A DNA stretch of 64,000 nt from JAFCUW01 sp049897565 (GTDB taxonomy: Bacteria; Pseudomonadota; Gammaproteobacteria; Burkholderiales; Burkholderiaceae_D). The DNA lies in the NCBI RefSeq assembly GCF_049897565.1, contig NZ_JAFCWM010000002.1:186001-250000 (forward strand). The letters run 5' to 3'. Below are positions 17,414-26,245 of this stretch, in pieces (position 1 is the stretch's first letter; every line of letters starts with the position of its first letter). Under the pieces are notes generated by a model. That model worked only from the letters and a program-made list of their open reading frames with translations, made no database searches and was not told the origin of the DNA. The translations under genes and the position numbers were made by a program.

Positions 17414-18853
17414 ATGGGCACTACACTGAAGAACACCGGCCTGGTCGGCCTTGGCCTGATCGCCGGCGTCGCCATCTCGATGCAGTTCTCGGCGCTGGCG
17501 CAAAAGCCGGTCGACGCCGGCATGCCGCTGGAAGAACTGCGCCAGTTGGCTAGCGTGTATGGCCTGATCAAGTCGGACTATGTCGAAGCGGTCGAAGACC
17601 GCAAGCTGCTCAACGAGGCAATCGCCGGCATGGTGTCATCGCTCGATCCGCACTCGGCCTACCTCGACAAAAAAGCCTACCGCGATCTGCGCGAAGGCAC
17701 CCAGGGCAAGTTCGTCGGCCTCGGCATCGAGATCTCCGAGAGCGAGGAAGGATTCATCAAGATCGTCGCGCCGATCGAGGATTCGCCCGCCTGGCGCGCC
17801 GGCATCTTGCCCGGCGACCTGATCACCCGCATCGACGCGCTGCCGGTGCAGGGCCTCGCGCTCGACGAAGCGATCAAGAAAATGCGCGGCGAGCCGCGCA
17901 CCAAGGTGACGCTGACGGTTCTGCGCAAGAGCGCCGCCGCGCCCCTCGCCTTCGTCATCGCGCGCGAGGAAATCGTCCAGAAAAGCGTCAGGGCAAAGAT
18001 CGTCGAACCGGGCTACGGCTGGCTGCGCGTGTCGCAGTTCCAGGAGCCCACCGTCGACGACCTGGCCGCCCGCCTGGCCGCCATGTACAAGCAGGAGCCG
18101 AACCTGAAAGGCCTGGTGCTGGACCTGCGCAACGACCCCGGCGGCCTGCTGCAAGGGGCGATCGGCGTGTCGGCCGCGTTCCTGCCGAAGGACGCCGAAA
18201 TCGTCTCGACCAATGGCCAGCTGGCCGATTCGAAGCAAAGCTTCTACGGCCGCGCCGAGTTCTACTCGCTGCGCGGCGACAGCGACGCGCTGGCGCGCCT
18301 GCCGGCCGCCGTCAAGAGCGTGCCGCTGGTGGTGCTGGTCAACACCGGCTCGGCGTCGGCGTCCGAAATCGTCGCCGGCGCGCTGCAGGACTACAAGCGC
18401 GCCATCATCATGGGCAGCCAGACCTTCGGCAAGGGCTCGGTGCAGACCATCCGGCCGCTGTCGAACGACGCCGCCGTCAAGCTCACCACCGCGCGCTACT
18501 ACACGCCGGCCGGCCGCTCGATCCAGGCGCGCGGCATCGTGCCCGATTTGCTGGTCGACGAGAACGCCGACGGCGACGCCGCGAGCGGCCTGCGCCTGCG
18601 CGAAGCCGACCTGCAAAAGCACCTGGCCAACGACCGCAGCAAGGAAGACCCAGGCGCCGCGCGCGACGACGCCGAGGACGAGCTGCGCCTGGCGGCCATC
18701 GAGCGCAAGCGCAAGCCGCTCGAATACGGCAGCGCCGACGACTTCCAGCTCAAGCAGGCGCTGAACCACCTGAAGGGCCTGCCGGTACAGCTGTCGAAGG
18801 CCGCGCCGGCGCCGAAACTGGCGCGCCAGCATCCGAAGGCGCCGGCGCATTGA
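17414..18853 (+). CDS. ctpA: S41-family C-terminal processing peptidase
   Basis: 479 aa. N-terminal signal or anchor (residues about 8-29), a PDZ domain (about 95-185, with GLGIEI and LPGDLI), then the S41 catalytic domain with NTGSASASEI (Ser about 315) and FGKGSVQT (Lys about 340), the Ser-Lys dyad of tail-specific proteases. It is expected to act in the periplasm on misfolded or envelope-remodelling substrates. The ATG at 17414 is used rather than the open extension to 17288, which is not protein-like. It diverges from the epimerase gene over 260 bp. Confidence 0.93.
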   Translation: MGTTLKNTGLVGLGLIAGVAISMQFSALAQKPVDAGMPLEELRQLASVYGLIKSDYVEAVEDRKLLNEAIAGMVSSLDPHSAYLDKKAYRDLREGTQGKFVGLGIEISESEEGFIKIVAPIEDSPAWRAGILPGDLITRIDALPVQGLALDEAIKKMRGEPRTKVTLTVLRKSAAAPLAFVIAREEIVQKSVRAKIVEPGYGWLRVSQFQEPTVDDLAARLAAMYKQEPNLKGLVLDLRNDPGGLLQGAIGVSAAFLPKDAEIVSTNGQLADSKQSFYGRAEFYSLRGDSDALARLPAAVKSVPLVVLVNTGSASASEIVAGALQDYKRAIIMGSQTFGKGSVQTIRPLSNDAAVKLTTARYYTPAGRSIQARGIVPDLLVDENADGDAASGLRLREADLQKHLANDRSKEDPGAARDDAEDELRLAAIERKRKPLEYGSADDFQLKQALNHLKGLPVQLSKAAPAPKLARQHPKAPAH

Positions 18854-18966
18854 GCCGCCGCAGGGCCGCCCGCGCCCTGCAGGCTTCAAATCTGCCTCGC
18901 TGCTACGCGCATGTGTAAAATATGTGCACGCGCCGGCCCGCCTGGCGCTTCTCTGAAAGCACCATC

Positions 18967-20088
18967 ATGAAACAAGTCGTCATCAGCGGCACTGGCCTGT
19001 TCACGCCAACCCAATCGATCTCCAACGAAGAATTGGTGGTTGCGTTTAACGCCTACGCCGAACTGTTCAACGCCGACAACGCCGCCGCGATCGCCGCCGG
19101 CGACGTCGCCGCCATCGAAGGCTCGAGCGCCGCCTTCATCGAAAAAGCGTCCGGCATCAAGTCGCGCTACGTGATGGACAAGGAAGGCATCCTCGACCCG
19201 ACCCGCATGACGGCGCGCATCGCCGAACGTGCCGACGACGACTTGTCGCTGCAGGCTGAAATCTGCGTCGCCGCGGCGCGCCAGGCGCTCGCGCGCGCCG
19301 GCCGCGTCGCCGCCGACATCGACATGGTGATCGTCGCCTGCAGCAACATGCAGCGCGCCTACCCGGCCATGGCGGTCGAGGTGCAGGAAGCGCTCGGCAT
19401 CGACGGCTACGGCTTCGACATGAACGTCGCCTGCTCGTCGGCCACGTTCGGCATCCAGACCGCGATGGCGGCCGTACAAAGCGGCCAGGCCCGCGCGGCG
19501 CTGGTGCTTAATCCCGAAATCACCAGCGGCCACCTGAACTTCCGCGACCGCGACAGCCACTTCATTTTCGGCGACGCCTGCACCGCCATCGTCATCGAAG
19601 GCGCCGACCAGGCAGTGAGCGAACATCAGTTCGAGATCCTCGAGTCGAAGCTCAAGACCAAGTTCTCCAACAACATCCGCAACAATTTCGGCTTCATGAA
19701 CCGCTTCGACGAATCCGGCATCGGCAAGGCCGACAAGCTGTTTCGCCAGCAGGGCCGCAAGGTGTTCAAGGAAGTGTGCCCGATGGCCGCCGAGATGATC
19801 CGCGACACGGTGGCGGCGGCCGGCCTCGAAGTGGCGCAGGTATCGCGCTTCTGGCTGCACCAGGCCAATCTGAGCATGAACCTCCTGATCACCAAGATGC
19901 TGCTCGGACGCGACGCCGAACCGAACGAGGCGCCCGTCATCCTCGACACCTACGCCAACACGTCGTCGGCCGGCTCGATCATCGCCTTCCACAAGCACCA
20001 GGACGACATGGCGTCCGGCGCGCTCGGCGTCATCTGCTCGTTCGGCGCCGGCTACTCGATCGGCTGCGTCGTCGTCCGCAAAAAATAA
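18967..20088 (+). CDS. Beta-ketoacyl-ACP synthase III family protein
   Basis: 373-aa thiolase-fold enzyme with active-site Cys156 in NVACSSATFG, His in FWLHQANLSMN and Asn in YANTSSAGS, so the Cys-His-Asn triad of KAS III is intact. It is about 50 residues longer than the housekeeping FabH and has a distinctive N-terminus (FNAYAELFNADN), so it is likely a secondary FabH-like enzyme acting on a special acyl primer, rather than fabH itself. No other fatty-acid synthesis gene adjoins. A TAAAAT box at 18916-18921 is a weak promoter candidate. Confidence 0.88.
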   Translation: MKQVVISGTGLFTPTQSISNEELVVAFNAYAELFNADNAAAIAAGDVAAIEGSSAAFIEKASGIKSRYVMDKEGILDPTRMTARIAERADDDLSLQAEICVAAARQALARAGRVAADIDMVIVACSNMQRAYPAMAVEVQEALGIDGYGFDMNVACSSATFGIQTAMAAVQSGQARAALVLNPEITSGHLNFRDRDSHFIFGDACTAIVIEGADQAVSEHQFEILESKLKTKFSNNIRNNFGFMNRFDESGIGKADKLFRQQGRKVFKEVCPMAAEMIRDTVAAAGLEVAQVSRFWLHQANLSMNLLITKMLLGRDAEPNEAPVILDTYANTSSAGSIIAFHKHQDDMASGALGVICSFGAGYSIGCVVVRKK

Positions 20089-20139
20089 TTTTCCTGGAAC
20101 GACGTGCGTAAAGCGCGGGAACCAATTGGCTGTATTTGT

Positions 20140-20159
20140 GGTCTGACTTAGGTCAGACC
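20140..20159. repeat. REP-like palindrome (GGTCTGAC family)
   Basis: GGTCTGAC and GTCAGACC form an 8-bp perfect stem with loop TTAG, 6 bp beyond the stop of the convergent dienoyl-CoA reductase gene. Same core as the repeats near 22320, 32890, 44519, 56524 and 56661. Confidence 0.75.
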
Positions 20160-20165
20160 CGCACT

Positions 20166-22196
20166 TCACAAGCTCACCGCCAGTTCGGCACCTTCCCTGA
20201 TCGCCCGCTTCGCATCCAGCTCCGCTGCCAGTGCCGCCCCGCCAATCTTGTGGAAACGCGGCCCGCCGCTCTCCCCTTCCGCCGGCATCAGTTCCGTCAG
20301 GCTGTCCTGTCCCGCGCAGATCACCACGTTGTCCACCTCGATCACCTTGCGCTCGCCGCCGACGGTGACATGCAGCCCTTCGTCGTCGATGCGGTCGTAT
20401 TGCACCCCCGCCATCATCACCACGCCATTGCGCTGCAAGGTGGCGCGGTGTACCCAGCCGCTGGTCTTGCCAAGGCCGGCGCCAAGCTTCGATGCCTTGC
20501 GCTGCATCAGGTACAGCTGGCGCACCGGCGCCGGATCGGCCGGCTTAACCAGCCCGCCCTTGGTGGTTGCGGCCAGGTCGACGCCCCACTCGCGCGTCCA
20601 CTCGGCGATCGGCACCGGCAAAGGGTGCGACGGATCGTGCAGCAGGTATTCGCCGACGTCGAAGCCGATGCCGCCGGCGCCGATGATCGCCACGCGCTTG
20701 CCGACCGGCGCCTTATGCCGCAGCACGTCGACGTACGACAACACCTTGGGATGCTTGATCCCTTCGATCGGCGGCATGCGCACCTTGATGCCGGTCGCCA
20801 CGATGACGTCATCGAAGCCGCCCCTCAGCAGCTGTTCGCGGGTGACGCGCTGGCCGAGGCGCAGCTTCACGCCGAGCAGTTCGAGCTTGCGGGCGAAGTA
20901 GCGGATCGTCTCGCTGAATTCTTCCTTGCCGGGGATTTGCATGGCGATTCTGAACTGGCCGCCGATGCTGTCGCTGCCGTCGAACAGCGTGACGTCGTGG
21001 CCGCATTCGGCCGCCACCGTCGCCGCCGACAGCCCGGCCGGGCCGGCGCCGACCACGGCCACCTTCTTCGGCGCGGACGTCTTCGCATACACCAGCTCCG
21101 TCTCGTGGCAGGCGCGCGGGTTGACCAGGCAGCTGGCGCGCTTGTTGGCGAAGGTGTGGTCGAGGCAGGCCTGGTTGCAGCCGATGCAGGTATTGATTTC
21201 GTCGGCACGGCCGGCGGCGGCCTTGGCGACGAACTCGGGGTCGGCCAGGAACGGGCGCGCCATCGAGACCATGTCGGCGTCGCCGCGCGCGAGGATGTCC
21301 TCGGCGTCGGCCGGCATGTTGATGCGGTTCGACGCCACCACCGGGATCGTCACTACGCGGCGCAGGCGGCCGGCGACGCTGGCAAAGGCGCCGCGCGGCA
21401 CGGACGTGACGATGGTCGGCACGCGCGCCTCGTGCCAGCCGAAGCCGGTGTTGAGGATGGTGACGCCGGCCTGCTCGAGCGCGCGGGCGACGGCGACCAC
21501 TTCGTCCCATGTATTGCCGCCGTCGACCAGGTCGAGCAGCGAATGGCGGTACATGATGATGAAGTCGGGGCCGACCTTGGCGCGGATGCGCTTGACGATT
21601 TCCACCGGCAGGCGCATGCGGTTTTCGATGCTGCCGCCCCACTCGTCCTGGCGCTGGTTGGTGCGCGCGCACAGGAACTGGTTGAGCAGGTAGCCTTCGC
21701 TGCCCATCACTTCGACGCCGTCGTAGCCTGCCTGTTTGGCCAGCCTGGCGCAGCGCGCGTAGGCGGCGATGGTTTTGGCGATGCCGCGTTCAGTCAGCGC
21801 GCGCGGCTTGAACGGCGAGATCGGCGACTTCACGCCGGACGCCGACACCACCATCGGCTGATAGCCGTAACGGCCGGCGTGCAGGATCTGCATCAGTATC
21901 TTGCCGCCTTCCTCGTGCACGGCGCGCGTGACGCGGCGGTGATTGAGGACGTCGCCGGCGAAGTTGAGGGTGCCGCCGAACGGCAGCAGCCAGCCCTGCA
22001 TGTTCGGCGAGATACCGCCGGTGACGATCAGAGCGACGCCGCCGCGGGCGCGCTCGCGATAGAACGCGGCCAGCTTGCCGTAATTGTAGAAGCGGTCTTC
22101 CAGCCCGGTGTGCATCGAGCCCATGATGACGCGGTTGCGCAGCGTGGTGAAACCAAGGTCGAGCGGGGCGAGCAGGTGCGGGTAAGTGGCGGTCAT
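20166..22196 (-). CDS. fadH: NADPH-dependent 2,4-dienoyl-CoA reductase (FadH-like)
   Basis: 676 aa, the usual length for FadH. An N-terminal old-yellow-enzyme TIM barrel (about 1-340) is followed by the 4Fe-4S cysteines CIGCNQAC plus a fourth Cys in ASCLVNP, then an FAD domain (VAVVGAGPAGLSAA) and an NAD(P)-binding domain (AIIGAGGIGFDVGEYLL). The enzyme reduces 2,4-dienoyl-CoA from polyunsaturated fatty acids for beta-oxidation. Monocistronic; palindromic repeats lie close to both ends. Related trimethylamine dehydrogenase-like oxidoreductases share the fold, but HAGRYGY and overall layout favour FadH. Confidence 0.92.
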   Translation of the reverse strand: MTATYPHLLAPLDLGFTTLRNRVIMGSMHTGLEDRFYNYGKLAAFYRERARGGVALIVTGGISPNMQGWLLPFGGTLNFAGDVLNHRRVTRAVHEEGGKILMQILHAGRYGYQPMVVSASGVKSPISPFKPRALTERGIAKTIAAYARCARLAKQAGYDGVEVMGSEGYLLNQFLCARTNQRQDEWGGSIENRMRLPVEIVKRIRAKVGPDFIIMYRHSLLDLVDGGNTWDEVVAVARALEQAGVTILNTGFGWHEARVPTIVTSVPRGAFASVAGRLRRVVTIPVVASNRINMPADAEDILARGDADMVSMARPFLADPEFVAKAAAGRADEINTCIGCNQACLDHTFANKRASCLVNPRACHETELVYAKTSAPKKVAVVGAGPAGLSAATVAAECGHDVTLFDGSDSIGGQFRIAMQIPGKEEFSETIRYFARKLELLGVKLRLGQRVTREQLLRGGFDDVIVATGIKVRMPPIEGIKHPKVLSYVDVLRHKAPVGKRVAIIGAGGIGFDVGEYLLHDPSHPLPVPIAEWTREWGVDLAATTKGGLVKPADPAPVRQLYLMQRKASKLGAGLGKTSGWVHRATLQRNGVVMMAGVQYDRIDDEGLHVTVGGERKVIEVDNVVICAGQDSLTELMPAEGESGGPRFHKIGGAALAAELDAKRAIREGAELAVSL

Positions 22197-22319
22197 GGCG
22201 CTTCAAAAGGGGGCGCCGCGCGGCTGCGCGGCACATCGGCATTAAAACCCACTTCCGTAGACGCCGGCTTCTAATTTATCGTTTCGACAAGCCGCCACGC
22301 TCGCCGAGGGGTCGGCCGA

Positions 22320-22350
22320 GGGGTCTGACCCGTTTTCCGGGTCAGACCCC
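22320..22350. repeat. REP-like palindrome with 13-bp stem
   Basis: GGGGTCTGACCCG and CGGGTCAGACCCC are perfect inverted repeats around TTTTC. It is followed by GGTGTTGTTGACGCC, the same tail that follows the copy at 32921, so these are members of one element. Confidence 0.8.
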
Positions 22351-22383
22351 GGTGTTGTTGACGCCGATGACACCGGCGCACGC

Positions 22384-22412
22384 TTGTCAGCCGCAAGGTT
22401 TTACCGTAGTCT
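22384..22412 (+). promoter_or_regulatory. Candidate sigma-70 promoter of the SRPBCC gene
   Basis: TTGTCA at 22384-22389 and TAGTCT at 22407-22412 are separated by 17 bases, just upstream of the ATG at 22419. The very short leader that would result weakens the call. Confidence 0.35.
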
Positions 22413-22418
22413 AAGGCC

Positions 22419-22970
22419 ATGATCGCCCGACTCTGCTTTTGCCTGATGATGGCTGCCGCGCTGCCGGCGCTGGCGCGGCCGGCGCTCGACGTCAGCGTCG
22501 AGCGGGTTGATGGCGCCGACGGCAAGGTCTACCAGATCAGCGCGCGCGGCGAAGTGGCGGCGTCGCCGGCGGCGGTGTGGCGCATCCTGACCGACTACGA
22601 GCGCATGGCCGAATTCGTGCCCGACCTGCGCCGCGCGCGGGTGATCTCGCGCAGCGGCGACGAGGTGGTCGTCGAGCAGCTCGGCGAAGCGCGGCTGCTG
22701 TTTTTGCGGCGCGAGATCCGCCTGGTGGTGCAGGTGCGCGAGCAGCCGATCACGCAGATCGACATCAGCCTGGTGGAAGGCGACATGCGGGTGTACCGGT
22801 GCACCTGGCAGCTGGTGCCGGTGGCGCACACCGGCGGCACGCGGGTTCTGTACAGCGGCACGCTGGCGCCGAAGTTCTATGTTCCGGGCATGCTCGACTC
22901 AAACCTGATCCGCGGCGATATCGAAAAGATGATGGCCGCCGTGCTGCAGCGCCTCGACCGCACCGACTAG
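22419..22970 (+). CDS. Secreted SRPBCC-family (START/COQ10-like) protein
   Basis: 183 aa with a signal peptide (MIARLCFCLMMAAALPALA). The rest is a helix-grip SRPBCC domain of the polyketide-cyclase/COQ10 kind: SARGEVAASPAAVWRILTDY near the start and a C-terminal helix (LIRGDIEKMMAAVLQRL). Such domains bind hydrophobic ligands; the periplasmic location suggested by the signal peptide is seen in several proteobacterial homologues of unknown role. No operon partner: the next gene is convergent. Confidence 0.82.
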   Translation: MIARLCFCLMMAAALPALARPALDVSVERVDGADGKVYQISARGEVAASPAAVWRILTDYERMAEFVPDLRRARVISRSGDEVVVEQLGEARLLFLRREIRLVVQVREQPITQIDISLVEGDMRVYRCTWQLVPVAHTGGTRVLYSGTLAPKFYVPGMLDSNLIRGDIEKMMAAVLQRLDRTD

Positions 22971-22986
22971 ACAACCCGTCGCGGCC

Positions 22987-23442
22987 TTACGCCTGATAGC
23001 TATCGCGCTCGCGCAGTTCGGCGAACGACTCGATGCTGCCGATCTTGATGGTCAGCGGATTCATCCTGCTTTGCGGCGCCATTGGACGCCAGGCGAACTG
23101 CCACTCGTGTTCGTGCGCTTCGGCGCTCGACTTGGTGAATGCCGAGCCGAGCGCGGCGCGCACGCCGTATTCGACTTCGCCGTCGATGCCGGCCCAGGTG
23201 GGCAGCACTTTCTGCACCGCGCGGTGCAGCATCTCGCCGAATGCGTCGGTGTTATGAATGACCAGGCAGCTGTCGGCCTGGCCGAGCAGGTCGAACAGCG
23301 ACTTGTCCCACACGGTCGAAAACGACAGCGTCATGAAGGGATTGGCCGGCACCAGGCGGAACTGGCCTTCGCGCAGCGCCAGTTCGAGTTCGGCGCGCTG
23401 GCCGTAGCGGTGGAGGGTTGGTGGGCGTTTGTAGTCGTGCAT
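22987..23442 (-). CDS. Conserved hypothetical protein
   Basis: 151 aa, soluble, no signal peptide or membrane segment. It begins MHDYKRPPTLHRYGQRAELE and contains several tryptophans and HEHEWQFAWRPM. I do not recognise the family. Good codon use, position between two genes and a clean start downstream of the DUF2721 gene (same strand) support a real gene. Possibly the last gene of the pip-DUF2721 unit. Confidence 0.65.
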   Translation of the reverse strand: MHDYKRPPTLHRYGQRAELELALREGQFRLVPANPFMTLSFSTVWDKSLFDLLGQADSCLVIHNTDAFGEMLHRAVQKVLPTWAGIDGEVEYGVRAALGSAFTKSSAEAHEHEWQFAWRPMAPQSRMNPLTIKIGSIESFAELRERDSYQA

Positions 23443-23476
23443 GGTGTGAATTGATCCGGTAATGGTGTGGGCGCGC

Positions 23477-23923
23477 TCAGCGGCCCCGCGCGCGGCGCGC
23501 GACGTGGGCGATGCGCATGTGTTTGGAGGCGATGAAGATCTCGCGCAGCAGGAAGCAGAAGCTGCCGATCAGCGCCACCATCGCCAGCACGAAACCGGCG
23601 GCGATATAGCGGTCGAGCGGCAGGCTGGTGGTGTCGCCCAGGAACAGCAGCGCGATGACGACGCAGATCAGCAGCCCGCAGGCGGTCGACAGCGTGATGG
23701 CGGTGTTGATCAGGTGCGCGCGGACGTACAGGATGTCGAGTTCGGCCGTGTACTGGTTGTCGTGGCCGACCTCGAGCCGGTCTTCGAGCACGCGCGAGCG
23801 GTCGATGATGCGCGCCAGCCGGTTCGTCAGCACCGTCAGCTTGGTGGCCACGCCGGTCAGCAGGAATACTGGCGCAATGGCCAGCTGGATCACGTGGCCG
23901 ATATCGCTGATCTGAATATTCAT
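23477..23923 (-). CDS. DUF2721 membrane protein
   Basis: 148 aa starting MNIQISDIGHVIQLAIAPVF, the DUF2721 signature, with three predicted membrane segments (about 10-30, 75-100, 110-130) and a basic C-terminus. Function unknown. The ATG overlaps the TGA of pip by four bases (ATGA at 23920-23923), so it is co-translated with the peptidase. A longer open frame upstream is only the alternative frame of pip. Confidence 0.82.
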   Translation of the reverse strand: MNIQISDIGHVIQLAIAPVFLLTGVATKLTVLTNRLARIIDRSRVLEDRLEVGHDNQYTAELDILYVRAHLINTAITLSTACGLLICVVIALLFLGDTTSLPLDRYIAAGFVLAMVALIGSFCFLLREIFIASKHMRIAHVARRARGR

Positions 23924-24891
23924 TCGAATCGACCCAGCCGCTTGAACTGCTCGGTGGCCGCCACCAGCGCCTGCGCGATGCCGGTTTCGAGCGCGCCGTG
24001 GCCGGCGTCCGGAATCATGCGCAGCAGCGATCCCGGCCAGCGCTGGTGCAGCCGGTAGGCCGACACCGGCGGGCAGATGACGTCGTAGCGTCCCTGCACG
24101 ATCACCGCCGGCAGATGCGCGATGCGGCCGACGTCGCGCAACAGCTGGCCCTCGTCGAGAAAACCGAGGTGGGTCATGTAGTGCGACTCGAGCCGGCCGA
24201 CGCCCAGGTCGAGCGTGTCCGACACCGGGTCTTCCGGCTGCGGCAGCAGGAACACGCGGCTTCCCTCGAAGCGGCTCCAGGCGCGCGCCGCCGGCCAGTA
24301 GCGCGCCGGGTCGTCGCACAGCATGCGCGTGGTGTAGGCCTTGAGCAGGTCGCCGCGTTCGGCTTCGGGAATCGGCGCGATGAAGGCGTCGTACAGCTCG
24401 GGATAGAAGGACTGCACGCCGTTGAGGAAGAAGTCGATCTCGGCGGCGGTGCAGAGGAAAATGCCGCGCAAGACGAAGCCGAGGCAGCGCTGCGGATGCG
24501 CCTGGCCGTATGCCAGCGCCAGCGTCGAGCCCCACGAGCCGCCGAACACGAGCCACTGGTCGATGCCGAATTTGACGCGCAGCGTTTCAATGTCCTCGAT
24601 CAGCAACTCGGTGGTGTTGTTGCGCCATTCGCCCAGCGGCGTCGACTTGCCGGCGCCGCGCTGGTCGAACAGAATCACGCGGTAGTGCTGCGGATCGAAG
24701 AAGCGGCGGTGCTGGGGCGACAGGCCGGCGCCCGGGCCGCCGTGCAGGAACAGCACCGGCACGCCGTCGGGATTGCCGACTTCTTCCCAGTAGATGCTGT
24801 GCAGCGGGTCGACGTCGAGCATGCCGTGCCGGTTCGGCAGGATCGGCGGGAACAGCGATGGCGGGCTCTCGTGCATGGCGTTTCTCATCAT
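23920..24891 (-). CDS. pip: Proline iminopeptidase
   Basis: 323-aa alpha/beta hydrolase of peptidase family S33. HGGPG at 50-54 (oxyanion hole) and the nucleophile elbow GGSWGS at 117-122 (Ser119) are diagnostic, with a catalytic Asp in GRYDVICP and His in DAGHGA near the end. It releases N-terminal proline from peptides in the cytoplasm. Three in-frame ATGs (24891, 24888, 24876) precede HESPPSLFPP; none has a strong ribosome site, so the first few residues are uncertain. Coupled to the DUF2721 gene. Confidence 0.93.
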   Translation of the reverse strand: MMRNAMHESPPSLFPPILPNRHGMLDVDPLHSIYWEEVGNPDGVPVLFLHGGPGAGLSPQHRRFFDPQHYRVILFDQRGAGKSTPLGEWRNNTTELLIEDIETLRVKFGIDQWLVFGGSWGSTLALAYGQAHPQRCLGFVLRGIFLCTAAEIDFFLNGVQSFYPELYDAFIAPIPEAERGDLLKAYTTRMLCDDPARYWPAARAWSRFEGSRVFLLPQPEDPVSDTLDLGVGRLESHYMTHLGFLDEGQLLRDVGRIAHLPAVIVQGRYDVICPPVSAYRLHQRWPGSLLRMIPDAGHGALETGIAQALVAATEQFKRLGRFE

Positions 24892-24925
24892 GGTGGAGCC
24901 GCGATTGTACCCTGCCGGCCAGCAC

Positions 24926-26245
24926 TCAGAAGAAGGTATTGATCGCGTAGCGCACGGCGTAGTCGTCGTCCACCGCCAGCAGCAGCGGCCATTTGTCGAA
25001 CGTGGTGCACGGATGCGAAATGCCGCAGCCGACCAGGTCGCCCACTTCCAGATCGAAGCCGGCGCTCAGCTGCAGGTACGCATGCTGGTCGTTCATCTTG
25101 ACGATGGCGCAGCCGGCCGGCAGCAGCTCGGGCGCGCCGGGTCCGGGTCGATGCCACGCCAGCGGAATCGGCAGCTCGATGTCGTACGAGGCGTCGCGCT
25201 TGCCCATGCCGAGGATGGCCAGGCCCGGTTCCGGGCGCGACTGCACCACGCTCCACACTTCCAGCGCCGGCTGCAGCGCCGCGCCGCCAAGCGCCGCGTG
25301 GCCTTCCTCGCGGACATCGAGCTGGCCGATCTGGCGCAGGTAGGAGCCGTGATCGGACGTCAGGTAGCAGCCACTGCGCAGTACCGCCATTACTGGACGC
25401 GACATGCCTTCGATGCCGGCCAAGCCGCGCGCGACCAGGTCGAAGTAGCCGGAGCCGCCGGCCGACAGCAGGATCTGGGCGCCGCCGAACAGGCGCTCCT
25501 GGTCACAGGCGCGGGCCAGCGCGGCCAGGCGCCCGATGAAGCCGTTCACCGCGCGCAGGTCGTCGTCGCGCTGGTCCGACACCAGCAAGCCCTCGTATCC
25601 CTCGATGCCGGCCAGCTGCAGGTTGGGCGCTGCGGCCACCGCGCGCGCCACCGCCATGGCTTCGGCGTCGGTGCGGCAGCCGGCGCGCTTGCCCGCCAGG
25701 CCCAGTTCGACCAGCAGCGGCAGCGGGCGCGCCAGTGGATGGTCGGCCAGCGCCGCGGCCAGGCGCTCGACGCCGGCGATGGAATCGACCAGCGCGAAAA
25801 ACTCGAACGCCGGATCGTCGTGCATCAGCTGCAGCACGCTGTTGATGTCGGCGCGCGCGACCAGCTGGTTGGCCAGCAGCACGCGGCGCACGCCGAAGCG
25901 GTGCGCGACCTGGACCTGGGTGCTGGACGCGAGCGTGATGCCCCAGGCGCCGTTGGCCAGCTGGGCGCCGAACAGCTGCGGGCTCATGGTCGTCTTGCCG
26001 TGCGGCGCGAGGGTGACGCCGTACTGCGCGCAGAAGCGCCGCATCCAGTCGAGATTGTGGCGCAGCGCCGACGCCTTCAGCAGCGCGACCGGGAAGCTGG
26101 TGTCGCCGCGCAGCACGTTCCAGCCTTGTACGCCGAGCGCGCCCTGGCGCAGCGGCGCCGTGATCGGCAGCCCTTTCACGCCGGGCTGCAGCAGCTGTTC
26201 GTCGAGTGCCGCCAGCGCCAGGCCGCCGTGGGGCAGTGAGTTCAT
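24926..26245 (-). CDS. D-serine deaminase-like, alanine-racemase-fold PLP enzyme
   Basis: 439 aa. LAPHGKTTM with Lys84 is the PLP site of the fold-type III D-serine dehydratase/D-threonine aldolase group, and GISHPCTTFDKW near the C-terminus carries the His-Cys metal-binding pair of that group. Probable reaction: metal-assisted deamination of D-serine or a related D-hydroxy amino acid. Its start overlaps the stop of the upstream AAA ATPase by four bases. Annotated homologues are usually called amino acid deaminase; the substrate is not decided by sequence. Confidence 0.85.
   Translation of the reverse strand: MNSLPHGGLALAALDEQLLQPGVKGLPITAPLRQGALGVQGWNVLRGDTSFPVALLKASALRHNLDWMRRFCAQYGVTLAPHGKTTMSPQLFGAQLANGAWGITLASSTQVQVAHRFGVRRVLLANQLVARADINSVLQLMHDDPAFEFFALVDSIAGVERLAAALADHPLARPLPLLVELGLAGKRAGCRTDAEAMAVARAVAAAPNLQLAGIEGYEGLLVSDQRDDDLRAVNGFIGRLAALARACDQERLFGGAQILLSAGGSGYFDLVARGLAGIEGMSRPVMAVLRSGCYLTSDHGSYLRQIGQLDVREEGHAALGGAALQPALEVWSVVQSRPEPGLAILGMGKRDASYDIELPIPLAWHRPGPGAPELLPAGCAIVKMNDQHAYLQLSAGFDLEVGDLVGCGISHPCTTFDKWPLLLAVDDDYAVRYAINTFF

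Noticed and set aside
23924..24556. Long extension of the DUF2721 frame over the pip gene
   Set aside because: It is pip read in another frame; DUF2721 starts with a coupled ATG at 23923.
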